A DNA stretch of 64,000 nucleotides from SVQP01 sp045594705 (GTDB lineage Bacteria > Bacillota > Clostridia > Oscillospirales > CAG-272), in assembly GCA_045594705.1 (NCBI GenBank), contig JAZNZB010000081.1, positions 6,839 through 70,838 of the forward strand. The letters run 5' to 3'. A model generated the notes under the pieces. The model was not told the origin of the DNA. It made no database searches and saw only the letters and a list, made by a program, of their open reading frames with translations. Made by a program: the position numbers and the translations under genes. Shown here piece after piece: positions 1 through 8,917 of this stretch (the first letter of the stretch is position 1; each line of letters starts with the position of its first letter).

Positions 1-1
1 G

Positions 2-565
2 CAGAGCGATTATGCGGACGGTATGCAAAAGGGCGAGGCAAACCTGTTGCTCTCCGGCATCATGCTCGATACGCATAACTTTACCCGTAACGCGGGCGCA
101 CAGACCTTTGAGATCACGCATTTTTTGTACTCCAAGGGCGCGCACACAAGCGTGGTACGCGAATTCTTCAACCAGGATCTTGAGGACATGCGCATCGCAA
201 GCGCGTTTGACTCCAAGGCGCACATTTATCGCGACGTGGTAGCCATTACGCAGCTGGCAACCGAAAAGGAGCCCACCCCCGAGGACCGTGTGGCTGCAGC
301 AAAAGCAGCAGACAGTTTGCTTACGCTCAAGGGCATTGAGGCCTCCTTTGCCTTGGTGCTCATGGGAGATACCGTAGTCATCTCCGGCCGCTCCAAGGGT
401 GAGATCAACGTGCAGCTGATCCTTGAAAAGCTGCAGGGTGGCGGGCACTTTGACGTGGCAGGCGCACAGGTCAAAAATGCAACTCTGGACAGCGCGTACG
501 ATCTGCTGATCGGCGCGATCGACGAATATTTCGAATACGACTACAAAAACGAGGACGATAAATAA
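2..565 (+). CDS. gdpP: GdpP-type c-di-AMP phosphodiesterase, C-terminal part (partial)
   Basis: The reading frame is open from the left edge, so only the C-terminal ~187 residues are present. They match the DHH/DHHA1 half of GdpP (YybT), the membrane enzyme that hydrolyses cyclic di-AMP. The diagnostic piece is the DHHA1 motif [11 protein letters not shown] near the end, preceded by the strand-rich segment [20 protein letters not shown]. The upstream PAS/degenerate GGDEF and DHH motif lie outside the window. The gene is followed 32 bp later by rplI and then dnaB, the same order as gdpP-rplI-dnaC in Bacillus, which supports the call. The acidic lysine-rich tail (YKNEDDK) is not conserved. Another DHH-family phosphoesterase is possible, but the neighbourhood makes GdpP much the likeliest. 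Confidence 0.85.
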   Translation, partial: QSDYADGMQKGEANLLLSGIMLDTHNFTRNAGAQTFEITHFLYSKGAHTSVVREFFNQDLEDMRIASAFDSKAHIYRDVVAITQLATEKEPTPEDRVAAAKAADSLLTLKGIEASFALVLMGDTVVISGRSKGEINVQLILEKLQGGGHFDVAGAQVKNATLDSAYDLLIGAIDEYFEYDYKNEDDK

Positions 566-597
566 TTCTAATTCCCTTATACAGGAGGTATATACAC

Positions 598-1041
598 ATG
601 AAGGTTCTTCTTTTACAGGATGTCAAGGGTCAGGGCAAAAAGGATCAGATCATTGACGTTTCGGACGGTTATGCACGTAACTTCCTCTTCCCCAAGAAGC
701 TGGCAGTGATTGCGGACAATAAGGCCATGAATGAGGTTAAAAACAAAGAGGCTTCCAAGCAATACAAGATCGAAACCGAAAAGGCCGCTGCCAAGGAAAT
801 TGCGGAAAAGCTTGCAGGGACCGTAGTCAAGATCTCGGTCAACGCCGCTGCCGACGGCCGACTCTACGGCTCAATCACATCCAAGGATCTGGCTGAGGTA
901 CTGGCAAAGCAGTACGGAATCACGGTTGACAAGCGCAAGATCGTCATGCCCGATCCCATCAAGGCTTACGGCACTTACAACTTTGACGTGCGCCTGTATC
1001 CTGAGATCGTAGGCAAGATCAAGGTCACAGTCGGTGCGTAA
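598..1041 (+). CDS. rplI: 50S ribosomal protein L9
   Basis: This encodes a 147-residue protein of typical L9 length, a structural protein that binds 23S rRNA at the base of the L1 stalk. The N-terminal signature is clear: [17 protein letters not shown] followed by [16 protein letters not shown], then the long connecting helix rich in Lys/Glu/Ala and a C-terminal domain with [15 protein letters not shown] strong ribosome binding site (AGGAGGT at about 583-589) precedes the ATG. It lies between gdpP and dnaB, as in many Firmicutes, and is probably co-transcribed with both. Nothing is unusual. Confidence 0.97.
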   Translation: MKVLLLQDVKGQGKKDQIIDVSDGYARNFLFPKKLAVIADNKAMNEVKNKEASKQYKIETEKAAAKEIAEKLAGTVVKISVNAAADGRLYGSITSKDLAEVLAKQYGITVDKRKIVMPDPIKAYGTYNFDVRLYPEIVGKIKVTVGA

Positions 1042-1077
1042 GACCGTAACATTCCCAAAAACCGCAAGGAGGTTTCT

Positions 1078-2415
1078 ATGAGCGAGGAACTTGTACGCAA
1101 GCTACCCTTCTCCCTGATTGCCGAGCAATCCCTGCTCGGCTCGATCCTGATCGACCCCAAGTCGCTCAACGAGATCGCCGACCTGATGACGGCCGACGAC
1201 TTTTACCTGGATGAGCACCGCCAGATCTACCTGGCCTTTCAGGATCTCTTTACACAAAACAGTGAAATTGACATCGTCACCCTGATCGATACGCTGGTAT
1301 ATAAAGGGATTTACGATAAATCGGGCGGTCAGGATTACATCCGCACCCTGGCAGAGGTGGTTCCCAACGCGCTCAATATCAAGGACTACGCACGCATCGT
1401 CAAGGAAAAGAGCACGCTGCGCCGCCTGATCGAGGTGGCAAACGACATTTCCGAGGCAGCATATTCCGAGCAGGACTCGGTAGCGGGTATTCTTGAGAGC
1501 GCGCAAAACAGCATCTACGCCATCGCACAAGGCCGCGATACCAAAAATTTCAAGCACATCCGCGAGGTCATCGGTGACGTTTACGCGCACCTGCATGAGC
1601 TCAAGGAGAACAAGAACGCCTCGCAGGGCACGTCCACCGGATTTTCGGGACTGGACCGCGTGCTGGCCGGCATGGGCAAGTCCGACCTGATCTTGGTCGG
1701 TGCGCGTCCCGGTATGGGTAAGACGTCCTTCTGCTTGAACATTGCCACCAACGTAGCCTCTCAGACCGGCAAAAAGGTTGCCATCTTCTCGCTTGAAATG
1801 TCGGCAGATCAGTTGGTCAACCGTGTCATTTCCAGTGAAGCTCTGGTGGACAGCTACTCGCTGCGTACAGGCGAGCTGGGACAGGACGACTGGCGAAAGA
1901 TCGCGGAGGCAACCTCTCACCTTGCCAAGTGCGACGTGCTGATCGACGACACGTCGGGTCAAACAGTCACGGCCATGAAGGCCAAGCTGCGCCGCGTGGA
2001 CAACCTCGGTCTTGTGGTCATCGACTATCTGCAGCTCATGCAATCCGACAGAAAAATCGACAACCGCGTGCAAGAGGTCTCCGAGATCTCCCGCGCGCTC
2101 AAGATCATGGCAAAGGAGCTGATGGTCCCCATCATCTGCTGCGCACAGCTCTCGCGCGGACCCGAAGGCAGAACCGACAAAAAGCCCATGCTTTCCGACC
2201 TGCGTGACTCGGGTGCGATCGAGCAGGACGCGGACGTGGTCATTTTCCTTTACCGCGACGAATACTATAAGGTCGGCGAGGAAGCCCCCGAGGATTCCAC
2301 CGCCGAGGTCATCGTAGCCAAGAACCGTCACGGCTCGACCAACACGGTCAAGATGGGCTGGATCGGACGCTACACCAAGTTCCGCACCATCACCGACGAT
2401 GCAGGACATGGATAA
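1078..2415 (+). CDS. dnaB: Replicative DNA helicase DnaB
   Basis: This 445-residue protein is the hexameric helicase that unwinds DNA at the replication fork. It has the N-terminal DnaB domain (residues ~10-110, beginning LPFSLIAEQSLLGSIL) and the RecA-like C-terminal domain with Walker A GARPGMGKTS at ~208-217, the Walker B region LVVIDYLQLM, and the DLRDSGAIEQDADVV motif near the end. No intein interrupts it. AAGGAGG lies 6-12 bases before the ATG, 36 bp after rplI. Its 3' end overlaps the start of tilS by 17 bp, suggesting translational coupling. Confidence 0.96.
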   Translation: MSEELVRKLPFSLIAEQSLLGSILIDPKSLNEIADLMTADDFYLDEHRQIYLAFQDLFTQNSEIDIVTLIDTLVYKGIYDKSGGQDYIRTLAEVVPNALNIKDYARIVKEKSTLRRLIEVANDISEAAYSEQDSVAGILESAQNSIYAIAQGRDTKNFKHIREVIGDVYAHLHELKENKNASQGTSTGFSGLDRVLAGMGKSDLILVGARPGMGKTSFCLNIATNVASQTGKKVAIFSLEMSADQLVNRVISSEALVDSYSLRTGELGQDDWRKIAEATSHLAKCDVLIDDTSGQTVTAMKAKLRRVDNLGLVVIDYLQLMQSDRKIDNRVQEVSEISRALKIMAKELMVPIICCAQLSRGPEGRTDKKPMLSDLRDSGAIEQDADVVIFLYRDEYYKVGEEAPEDSTAEVIVAKNRHGSTNTVKMGWIGRYTKFRTITDDAGHG

Positions 2416-3820
2416 ATTTGCCGTGCGTCTCCCGGACGGGTACGCACAAAGCACACCCGTGCTCGTTGCCTTTTCGGGCGGTGCGGATTCCACACTGCTT
2501 TTGCACCTTTTGCACGAGCGTGCGCAAACGCACAACGCACCGCTCTTTGCTGTACACGTACATCACGGCATTCGCGGCAAGGAAGCGGACAGAGACCTGG
2601 AGTTTTGCAGACAGGCTTGCAAAGAGCTGCATGTTCCACTGTTTGCGATCAAGGTCAACGTACCCGCGCTTGCAAAAAAATCGGGGCAGAGCCTTGAAGA
2701 AGCCGCAAGACACGCACGCTACCGCCATTTTGCGCGCCTGATGCAACAGCACCATATTCCCCTGCTTGCCACCGCACACCATGCAAACGACAATCTGGAA
2801 ACCGTGCTCTTCCGCATCTGCCGCGGAACCGGCACGCAAGGCTTACGCGGCATTCCCGCGTTCGCTCCCCTACCCGGTACATCCGAGGGCAGCTCTCTTT
2901 GCTTATTCAGACCGCTTTTGCAGCTGACCAAGCAGGAAATTTTAGACGAATGCGGCGCAAGAGGATTGGATTTTGTGACCGATGCCACAAACGCATGCGA
3001 CGACTACGCGCGCAACCGCATCCGCAATCGCGTCATCCCCGAGCTGGAGCAATTGTTTGCACACCCCCAGCACGCTGCCCAACGGCTTTGCCGCGCAGCT
3101 GCCGAGGATTGCGATGCGCTGGACGCTGTGGCCGATCAGCTCTATGTCGCGCATGCAAACGACGGTCGTCTGCCTACCGCACTTTTGCGCACGCAGCCGC
3201 CTGCCGTTGCAAAACGCTTGATCCGCCTTTGCTATGCGGACTTTGCACACCAAAGCGGGATCTCTTATGCCATGGCTGAGGCAGTGCACTTGGACGCCGT
3301 GTGGCAGCAGATCTGCGCGGGCAAGACCGGCAGCATCAGCCTGCCTTGCGATATTTGCGCCGTGATCGATCGCGATTTTCTGCGCATGACAAAGCACCAA
3401 AGGCACGTGCAAAAAATTTCCTATTCCGTTTTGCTGCAAGAGGGATGGACCGAGCTTTGTGACGCAGATGTGACGGTTTGGGCGAATTTTCCCGAAAATC
3501 CTTTGATGGACACGCCTTGTCCTTCAAATGTTTACAATTTATATACAGAACTGCGGGTAAGATTTGATACAATAGTAGGACAGGTCTTTTTGAGGCCGAT
3601 CAAAGAAGGTGACGTCATCCTCTCGGGCGGTATGCATAAAAAAATCCGTAAGCTCTATTCGGAACAGGGCATTCCGCTTTCCCTGCGGGCAAAGCTCCCC
3701 TTGCTCTGCGATCATGACGGCGTCATTGCCGTACCCGGCATCTGCTTGCGCGACGGTGCTGCCGCTGCGCAGGATCAAAAAACGCTTGATCTACGCATTT
3801 ATTTGCATAAAACAATTTGA
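2399..3820 (+). CDS. tilS: tRNA(Ile)-lysidine synthetase
   Basis: TilS ligates lysine to the wobble cytidine of the CAU-anticodon tRNA-Ile so that it reads AUA. The 473-residue product has the N-type ATP pyrophosphatase P-loop SGGADS at about residues 25-30, HHGIRGKEADRD shortly after, and the conserved TAHHANDNLETVLFRICRG segment. A C-terminal domain follows (ends IYLHKTI). Two in-frame ATGs at 2399 and 2408 are both possible; the first overlaps dnaB by 17 bp. The order tilS-hpt-ftsH is the conserved Firmicutes arrangement. The middle region diverges more than the N-terminus, as is normal in this family. Confidence 0.93.
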   Translation: MQDMDKFAVRLPDGYAQSTPVLVAFSGGADSTLLLHLLHERAQTHNAPLFAVHVHHGIRGKEADRDLEFCRQACKELHVPLFAIKVNVPALAKKSGQSLEEAARHARYRHFARLMQQHHIPLLATAHHANDNLETVLFRICRGTGTQGLRGIPAFAPLPGTSEGSSLCLFRPLLQLTKQEILDECGARGLDFVTDATNACDDYARNRIRNRVIPELEQLFAHPQHAAQRLCRAAAEDCDALDAVADQLYVAHANDGRLPTALLRTQPPAVAKRLIRLCYADFAHQSGISYAMAEAVHLDAVWQQICAGKTGSISLPCDICAVIDRDFLRMTKHQRHVQKISYSVLLQEGWTELCDADVTVWANFPENPLMDTPCPSNVYNLYTELRVRFDTIVGQVFLRPIKEGDVILSGGMHKKIRKLYSEQGIPLSLRAKLPLLCDHDGVIAVPGICLRDGAAAAQDQKTLDLRIYLHKTI

Positions 3821-3844
3821 TACTTCAATGAAAAGGGGCATACC

Positions 3845-4393
3845 ATGATAAAGAATGATATCGAAAAAATTCTTATCAGCGAGCAACAGTTGAGCGACAT
3901 GATCGACCGACTGGCACTGCAGATCACCAACGATTATAAGGACTCAAAGCGTAAGCTGGTGTTCGTCGTCATCCTCAAGGGCTCGATCCCCTTTGCAACC
4001 GAGCTGATGAAGCGCGTCACACTGCCGCTTGAGATCGAGGTCATGAAGGTCTCGTCCTACGGCGCGGGCACAAAATCCTCGGGGGAGATCCGTATCCATA
4101 CCGATCTGCTCCGCGACGACCTGCCCGATTGCGATCTTTTGATCATCGAGGACATCGTGGACAGCGGCAGAACGTTGCAAAGACTGACTCAGCTTTTCGC
4201 CAACAGACTTGCAGGCAGCGTCAAGACCTGTACCATGCTGGATAAGCCCGATCGACGCGAGGTGGAATTCGTGCCCGATTATTGCGGCACGGTCATCCCC
4301 AACGAATTTGTGGTCGGCTTTGGCCTTGACTACAATGAAAAATACAGAAATCTGCCCTTTGTGGGCGTTCTGAAGCCGGAGATCTACCAGTAA
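3845..4393 (+). CDS. hpt: Hypoxanthine phosphoribosyltransferase
   Basis: This 182-residue purine salvage enzyme converts hypoxanthine or guanine plus PRPP into IMP or GMP. The PRPP-binding motif is visible as LLIIEDIVDSGRTL at ~99-112, and the flexible-loop region with SSYGAGTKSSGEI precedes it. The C-terminal PDYCGTVIPNEFVVGFGLDYNEKYRNLPFVGVL segment is typical of bacterial Hpt. AAAAGGGG lies upstream of the ATG. It is placed between tilS and ftsH as in Bacillus subtilis. Confidence 0.96.
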   Translation: MIKNDIEKILISEQQLSDMIDRLALQITNDYKDSKRKLVFVVILKGSIPFATELMKRVTLPLEIEVMKVSSYGAGTKSSGEIRIHTDLLRDDLPDCDLLIIEDIVDSGRTLQRLTQLFANRLAGSVKTCTMLDKPDRREVEFVPDYCGTVIPNEFVVGFGLDYNEKYRNLPFVGVLKPEIYQ

Positions 4394-4440
4394 AATCCGG
4401 CAGCAGCGAATACATAGTACCCAACCAACGGAGGTTTTGA

Positions 4441-6525
4441 ATGAAGAATAATTTCAAGGTGATCCTGTTTTACGTGATCTTTATTGCTGTGATCGCGTTC
4501 GTCGTCGTGATGCTGTTCACGGGCGGCAACAAACAGACCATCACCGACGTTACCGATTATCAGGACGTCATCAAGGTCTTCGCCGACACCAAGGATACAG
4601 ACGGCGACGGCGTTGCAGACACAGGCGTGAAGAGCTGCGTGATCAGCTTCCGCCACAGAACCCTGACCTATACCACACATGAGGATAAGACTTACCGCTA
4701 TGAGATCGCGGATATGGAATACTTCCAGCGTGACCTTAGCCCCATCATCGTCTCGCTTTCCGAGCAGGGACTGATCGAAGAGGTGGTCAACGAGCCGGTG
4801 ATCACACTGCCCGGCTGGGTCTCCTATCTCCCCTTCCTTCTGATCATCGTGGTCTTTATCGTCTTCTATTTTATCGCCATGAAGCGCGCCAACAACGAGG
4901 GCAACAAGATCAACAACTTTGGCAAAGCACGCGTCAAAACGCCTGTGCCCGATGATAAGAACAAGATCCGCTTCAAGGACGTAGCAGGCGCAGACGAGGA
5001 AAAGCAGGAGCTGCAGGAGATCGTGGAATTCCTCAAAGCCCCCGGCAAATTCTCCAGACTCGGCGCAAAAATTCCCCATGGCGTTCTGCTCATGGGCCCT
5101 CCCGGTACGGGTAAAACACTGCTTGCAAAGGCAGTTGCAGGTGAAGCCGGCGTTCCCTTCTTCTCGATCTCGGGCTCCGATTTCGTGGAAATGTACGTCG
5201 GTGTGGGTGCTTCCCGTGTGCGCGACCTGTTTGAAAGCGCGCGTAAAGCCCCCGCATCCATTATCTTTATCGACGAGATCGACGCAGTCGGCCGTCACAG
5301 AGGTGCAGGTCTTGGCGGCGGTCACGACGAGAGAGAGCAAACGCTCAACCAGCTGCTGGTAGAAATGGACGGCTTTGGCTCTCACGAGGGCATTATCGTC
5401 ATCGCAGCCACCAACCGCCCCGATATCCTTGACCCCGCACTGCTCAGACCCGGCCGTTTTGACCGTCAGATCACGGTCAACTACCCCGACATGAAGGGCA
5501 GAGAGGAGATCCTCAAGGTGCATGCCAAGGGCAAGCCGATCGAGGAGACGGTAGACTTTGCCGAGATCTCCAAGCATACCCCCGGCTTTACCGGTGCCGA
5601 TCTTGCCAACCTGCTCAACGAGGCTGCACTGCTGGCAGCTCGTAAGAACAAGTCCCTGATCGGTATGGAGGACATTGACGAGGCGTACCTCAAGGTCGTA
5701 CTCGGTCCGCAGAAAAAGAGCCATATCCGCACCCCCGAGGACAACAAGCTTTGCGCATATCACGAGGCAGGCCATGCAGTGGTTTCCTACTTCTGCCCCA
5801 AGGCCAACCCCGTATCCTATATTACCATCATTCCCGCAGGCTCTGCAGGCGGTGTGACGCTCACGCCTCCCACCGAGGACAGAATGGGCAGAACCAAGGG
5901 TCAGATGTTAGACGACGTTGCAGTCGCACTTGGCGGCCGTGCTGCCGAGCAGCTGGTGCTGGAGGATATCTCCACCGGCGCATCCAGCGATATCCAGCAC
6001 GCAACCTCCACCATTCGCAGCATGATTACCCGCTACGGTATGTCCGAGACGCTCGGTACCGTGCTGTACGGCTCGGCACACTCCAGCTCCGAGGTATTCC
6101 TTGGCAGAGACTTCTCTTCCGGCAAGGATTACTCCGAGGAAACGGCTGCTGCCATTGACCGCGAAACCAGACTGATCATGGATGCGCAGTACAAGCGCGC
6201 CATCGAGATCCTTTCCGCGCACATGGATAAGCTGCACTTTATTGCAGAGTATCTTCTGAACCATGAAAACATGGACGGCGACCAGTTCAAGGCCGCCATG
6301 GACGGTTATCCCACGGTGGAAGAGCTTGAGCAAATGCTCGAAGAAAAGAAGCGCAAGAGCCGCGAGGAAAACGAGCAAAAAGAGCAGGCTGAGCAGGAGC
6401 GCGCACGTCGCGAGGCTGAGGAGAAGGCAAATGAGAATCCCTTCCCCTACGCACAGCCCGAGCCCGAAGAAGATAAGAAAAACGACAAAAAGGACGACGA
6501 CAACAGCGGATTTTTCTCGCTGTAA
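4441..6525 (+). CDS. ftsH: ATP-dependent zinc metalloprotease FtsH
   Basis: FtsH is a membrane-anchored hexameric AAA+ protease that degrades misfolded membrane and regulatory proteins. The 694-residue product has an N-terminal helix ([20 protein letters not shown]), an extracytoplasmic domain, a second helix at ~122-142, the AAA module with Walker A GPPGTGKT at ~219, the second region of homology ([20 protein letters not shown]), and the zinc site HEAGH at ~441. The acidic/lysine-rich tail after ~620 is longer than the core family. GGAGG precedes the ATG. The gene ends just before a strong terminator, so it is probably the last gene of the gdpP-to-ftsH run. Confidence 0.97.
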   Translation: MKNNFKVILFYVIFIAVIAFVVVMLFTGGNKQTITDVTDYQDVIKVFADTKDTDGDGVADTGVKSCVISFRHRTLTYTTHEDKTYRYEIADMEYFQRDLSPIIVSLSEQGLIEEVVNEPVITLPGWVSYLPFLLIIVVFIVFYFIAMKRANNEGNKINNFGKARVKTPVPDDKNKIRFKDVAGADEEKQELQEIVEFLKAPGKFSRLGAKIPHGVLLMGPPGTGKTLLAKAVAGEAGVPFFSISGSDFVEMYVGVGASRVRDLFESARKAPASIIFIDEIDAVGRHRGAGLGGGHDEREQTLNQLLVEMDGFGSHEGIIVIAATNRPDILDPALLRPGRFDRQITVNYPDMKGREEILKVHAKGKPIEETVDFAEISKHTPGFTGADLANLLNEAALLAARKNKSLIGMEDIDEAYLKVVLGPQKKSHIRTPEDNKLCAYHEAGHAVVSYFCPKANPVSYITIIPAGSAGGVTLTPPTEDRMGRTKGQMLDDVAVALGGRAAEQLVLEDISTGASSDIQHATSTIRSMITRYGMSETLGTVLYGSAHSSSEVFLGRDFSSGKDYSEETAAAIDRETRLIMDAQYKRAIEILSAHMDKLHFIAEYLLNHENMDGDQFKAAMDGYPTVEELEQMLEEKKRKSREENEQKEQAEQERARREAEEKANENPFPYAQPEPEEDKKNDKKDDDNSGFFSL

Positions 6526-6545
6526 GCCGTCATAAGGTCATAAGG

Positions 6546-6575
6546 AAAACCCTCGCGATTTTCGCGAGGGTTTTC
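6546..6575 (+). terminator. Rho-independent terminator after ftsH
   Basis: A 13-bp stem (AAAACCCTCGCGA paired with TCGCGAGGGTTTT) is followed by a short T-run. It lies 20 bp after the ftsH stop and just before the convergent 6600-7202 gene, so it can serve both directions. Confidence 0.85.
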
Positions 6576-6599
6576 TACATTTATTATATACAAATCTGA

Positions 6600-7202
6600 T
6601 CACGTTTCGCTCTCGTAGAGATACTCATGCACAGGTCCTGCAGGTTTGATCGGTATGAAGCTGAGAATGGGAAAGATCAGGAAGGCAAGCTCGGACAGGA
6701 TCACCATACCCGCAATCAGCAGCCACGCACCCCAGGTGGGCACGTATGCCTTGAAAATGCGGAAATGGGAGATGTACAGAAGCACGGCCAGCCAGACAGA
6801 GGCCAGCAACGTCAGCACGGTCAGCACGACTGTTACGAGCGCGACAACACTCACCACGGCGTCGGGCAAAGTAAGCTCGGAAGAGAGCACCATAATGACC
6901 GCACCGATCACGGCCAGCGTCGCCAGCACGGAAAACACGATCACCGAGACCACACCCTGCTTGAGTAACGATTTTCTGTAAGGATCTTCACGCTCTGCAG
7001 CAGCATCTCCCGCGCGCAGAATTGCCACGGGCGGAAGCAAGAACGCCCACACCCAGGACCAGACCGGACGAAACGCGCCCAATTTATTGCAAATACGTGC
7101 AAGCCCGATGGCTTGAATGACCGAGGGGATCAGCGCGATCAACGCCATGATAAAGAAAAAGATTGCATAGATCAGCAGGACCATAATACTCAGATTAAGC
7201 AT
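6600..7202 (-). CDS. Hypothetical four-helix membrane protein
   Basis: I do not recognise this 200-residue protein. It has about four hydrophobic helices: the N-terminal MVLLIYAIFFFIMALIALI, a pair around residues 84-140 and one near the C-terminus (WLLIAGMVILSELAFLIFPIL). A short polar loop with AAEREDPYRKSLLKQG follows the second hydrophobic segment. The ATG has a good Shine-Dalgarno (GGAGAG) and is preceded by a consensus promoter on the minus strand. It is monocistronic and convergent with ftsH. The local organisation vaguely resembles small DUF-type integral membrane proteins of Clostridia, but no function is claimed. Confidence 0.75.
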   Translation of the reverse strand: MLNLSIMVLLIYAIFFFIMALIALIPSVIQAIGLARICNKLGAFRPVWSWVWAFLLPPVAILRAGDAAAEREDPYRKSLLKQGVVSVIVFSVLATLAVIGAVIMVLSSELTLPDAVVSVVALVTVVLTVLTLLASVWLAVLLYISHFRIFKAYVPTWGAWLLIAGMVILSELAFLIFPILSFIPIKPAGPVHEYLYESET

Positions 7203-7239
7203 ATCTTGCTCTCCTTACGTCAAAAGAATTGGATGCTTT

Positions 7240-7268
7240 ATTATAGCATATGCATCATGGTATGTCAA
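7240..7268 (-). promoter_or_regulatory. Sigma-A promoter for the 6600-7202 membrane protein
   Basis: Read on the minus strand, TTGACA and TATAAT are separated by exactly 17 bp, and the -10 element lies about 37 bp before the start codon. Confidence 0.8.
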
Positions 7269-7340
7269 GAGGAAAGAATCTTCACCATGCTTGCCCCAAG
7301 AGTCATCCGCAAACGTGCCCGACACCCCATTCACGTGCCC

Positions 7341-7492
7341 TTGTAGGGACCGGCGTCCCCGACGGTCCGGACTAATCCAAAAATATCATGTAGGGCCCGC
7401 CCCTATAATGCGAACGCGGACCGTCGAGGACGCCGGTCCCTACAAAAAGTTGCTGCGGCAGTAGCGGGCTGTCGAGGACGTCAGCCCCTACC
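7341..7492. repeat. Long inverted repeat, TGTAGGG-ended family (copy A)
   Basis: A 29-bp arm at 7341-7369 is repeated in inverted orientation at 7417-7445 with a single mismatch. Between the arms, 7389-7407 holds a shorter TGTAGGGCCCGCCCCTATA segment with the same edges. A third, degenerate half-arm follows at about 7464-7492 (GTCGAGGACGTCAGCCCC). The core CGTCGAGGACGCCG also occurs in the element at 14511-14612. This fills most of the 455-bp gap between the membrane protein and alr; the rest of the gap has only the alr promoter. No coding sequence is supported here. Confidence 0.85.
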
Positions 7493-7598
7493 AATGGATG
7501 CTTCGCGTTTCCTTTACCGATCACAATCAAGCCTAACTGCTGCAGGCGGCGAGCGTATTTAGCTCCTAAAAATTCTCAAAAATCTTCCCTCGGACATG

Positions 7599-7627
7599 TT
7601 GCAATATTTGTCTTGTTGTGATATACT
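7599..7627 (+). promoter_or_regulatory. Sigma-A promoter for alr
   Basis: TTGCAA (7599-7604) and TATACT (7622-7627) are separated by 17 bp. The alr start codon follows 30 bp later with TACAGGAGG in between. Confidence 0.8.
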
Positions 7628-7657
7628 AAGAAAAGAAACCTACAGGAGGCACTCTCT

Positions 7658-8896
7658 GTGAAGCAAATAGATCAATTCCTGCCCGCATCCGTTGACAATC
7701 ACCGTGTGTGGGCTCATATCGACCTTGACGCATTGGTCAATAACTACGTCGTTTCCAAAAATTACATACAAGAGCAAAACCCCGACTCGGTCGCCATTGC
7801 GGTCATCAAGGCAGATGCCTACGGGCATGGCATTGAGCCTTGTGCATGCGCGCTGTACCGTGCAGGCTGCCGCCATTTTGCCGTGGCATCTGCAGAAGAA
7901 GGCGTTGCTATCAGACAGGCACTTGCTGATTTTGAAAAGACCGAGAATCAGGTCTCCGAGGTTCTGATCCTTGGCTACACAAACCCTGCATACGCCGCGC
8001 TGTTACATCAGCATCACTTGACACAGACACTGTTTTCCCCTGAATTTGCAAGGGATTTGCATGTGTCCGCCAAGGCAGCGGGCGTCAAGCTTGCCGTGCA
8101 CGTCAAGGTGGATACCGGGATGCACCGTATCGGCTATCCCGCCTTTACCCCCGAGCAGGCTGCCGAAACCGTGGAAGCAGTGTGCGCTCTGACCGACAGC
8201 TGCGACGCCTTTGACGTTTGCGGACTGTTTACCCATCTCTCCGACGCTGATTGCGGTAACTTCTGCTACGAGCAGTGGCAGCGATTTCTCTCTGTCAAGC
8301 AAGGCCTTGAGGCGCGCGGTAAATGCCCGCCCGTATGCCACGCATGCAATAGCCCCGGCTGTATGCGCTATCCCGAGACATACCTCGACGGTGTTCGCAT
8401 CGGTGCGTTACTCTTCGGCGTAGCTCCCGTCATCCCCCCGGAAGTCGACAGAAATCCCGGGTGCAATCTTTTTCCTGCAGAGCAGCTGCTCCCGGTCATG
8501 CGTCTGCAAACAAAAATCATTCAGCTCCACAAGGTTGCCGCGGGCGAGCCTGTGGGATACGGTGCACTTTACCGCGCCGAGCGTGAGAGAACCGTTGCCA
8601 CGCTCTCGGCAGGATATGCGGACGGCTGGCGTCGCTCATATGCCGACACAGACGTAACCGTGCACACAGCCATGGGCGACAGGACCGCGCGCATGGTTGG
8701 CCGTATTTGCATGGATCTTTGCATGATCGACGTCACCGACCTGCCATGCAAGGTTGGCGACGTGGTCACCTTGTTCGGCAACGACGTGCAGTCGCTCGCC
8801 TCGCTTGCCAAGCACGCAAATTCGATCGCATACGAGGTTCCCTGCCTTGTCACTGCGCGCGTACCTCGCATTTACCATCAAGATCAGGAATTATAA
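7658..8896 (+). CDS. alr: Alanine racemase
   Basis: This 412-residue PLP enzyme interconverts L- and D-alanine for peptidoglycan synthesis. The PLP lysine is K51 in AVIKADAYGHG; HIDLDALVNNY precedes it, as usual for the family. The C-terminal half carries GYGALYRAERERTVATLSAGYADGWRR and GRICMDLCMIDVT, the beta-domain signature with the catalytic tyrosine region. The start is GTG: a strong AGGAGG site is 7-8 bases upstream and a consensus promoter lies 30 bp before it. It begins a possible operon with the lipoprotein, AraC regulator and YitT gene downstream. Confidence 0.95.
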   Translation: MKQIDQFLPASVDNHRVWAHIDLDALVNNYVVSKNYIQEQNPDSVAIAVIKADAYGHGIEPCACALYRAGCRHFAVASAEEGVAIRQALADFEKTENQVSEVLILGYTNPAYAALLHQHHLTQTLFSPEFARDLHVSAKAAGVKLAVHVKVDTGMHRIGYPAFTPEQAAETVEAVCALTDSCDAFDVCGLFTHLSDADCGNFCYEQWQRFLSVKQGLEARGKCPPVCHACNSPGCMRYPETYLDGVRIGALLFGVAPVIPPEVDRNPGCNLFPAEQLLPVMRLQTKIIQLHKVAAGEPVGYGALYRAERERTVATLSAGYADGWRRSYADTDVTVHTAMGDRTARMVGRICMDLCMIDVTDLPCKVGDVVTLFGNDVQSLASLAKHANSIAYEVPCLVTARVPRIYHQDQEL

Positions 8897-8917
8897 AGCT
8901 CAATTTGGAGGAAAAGT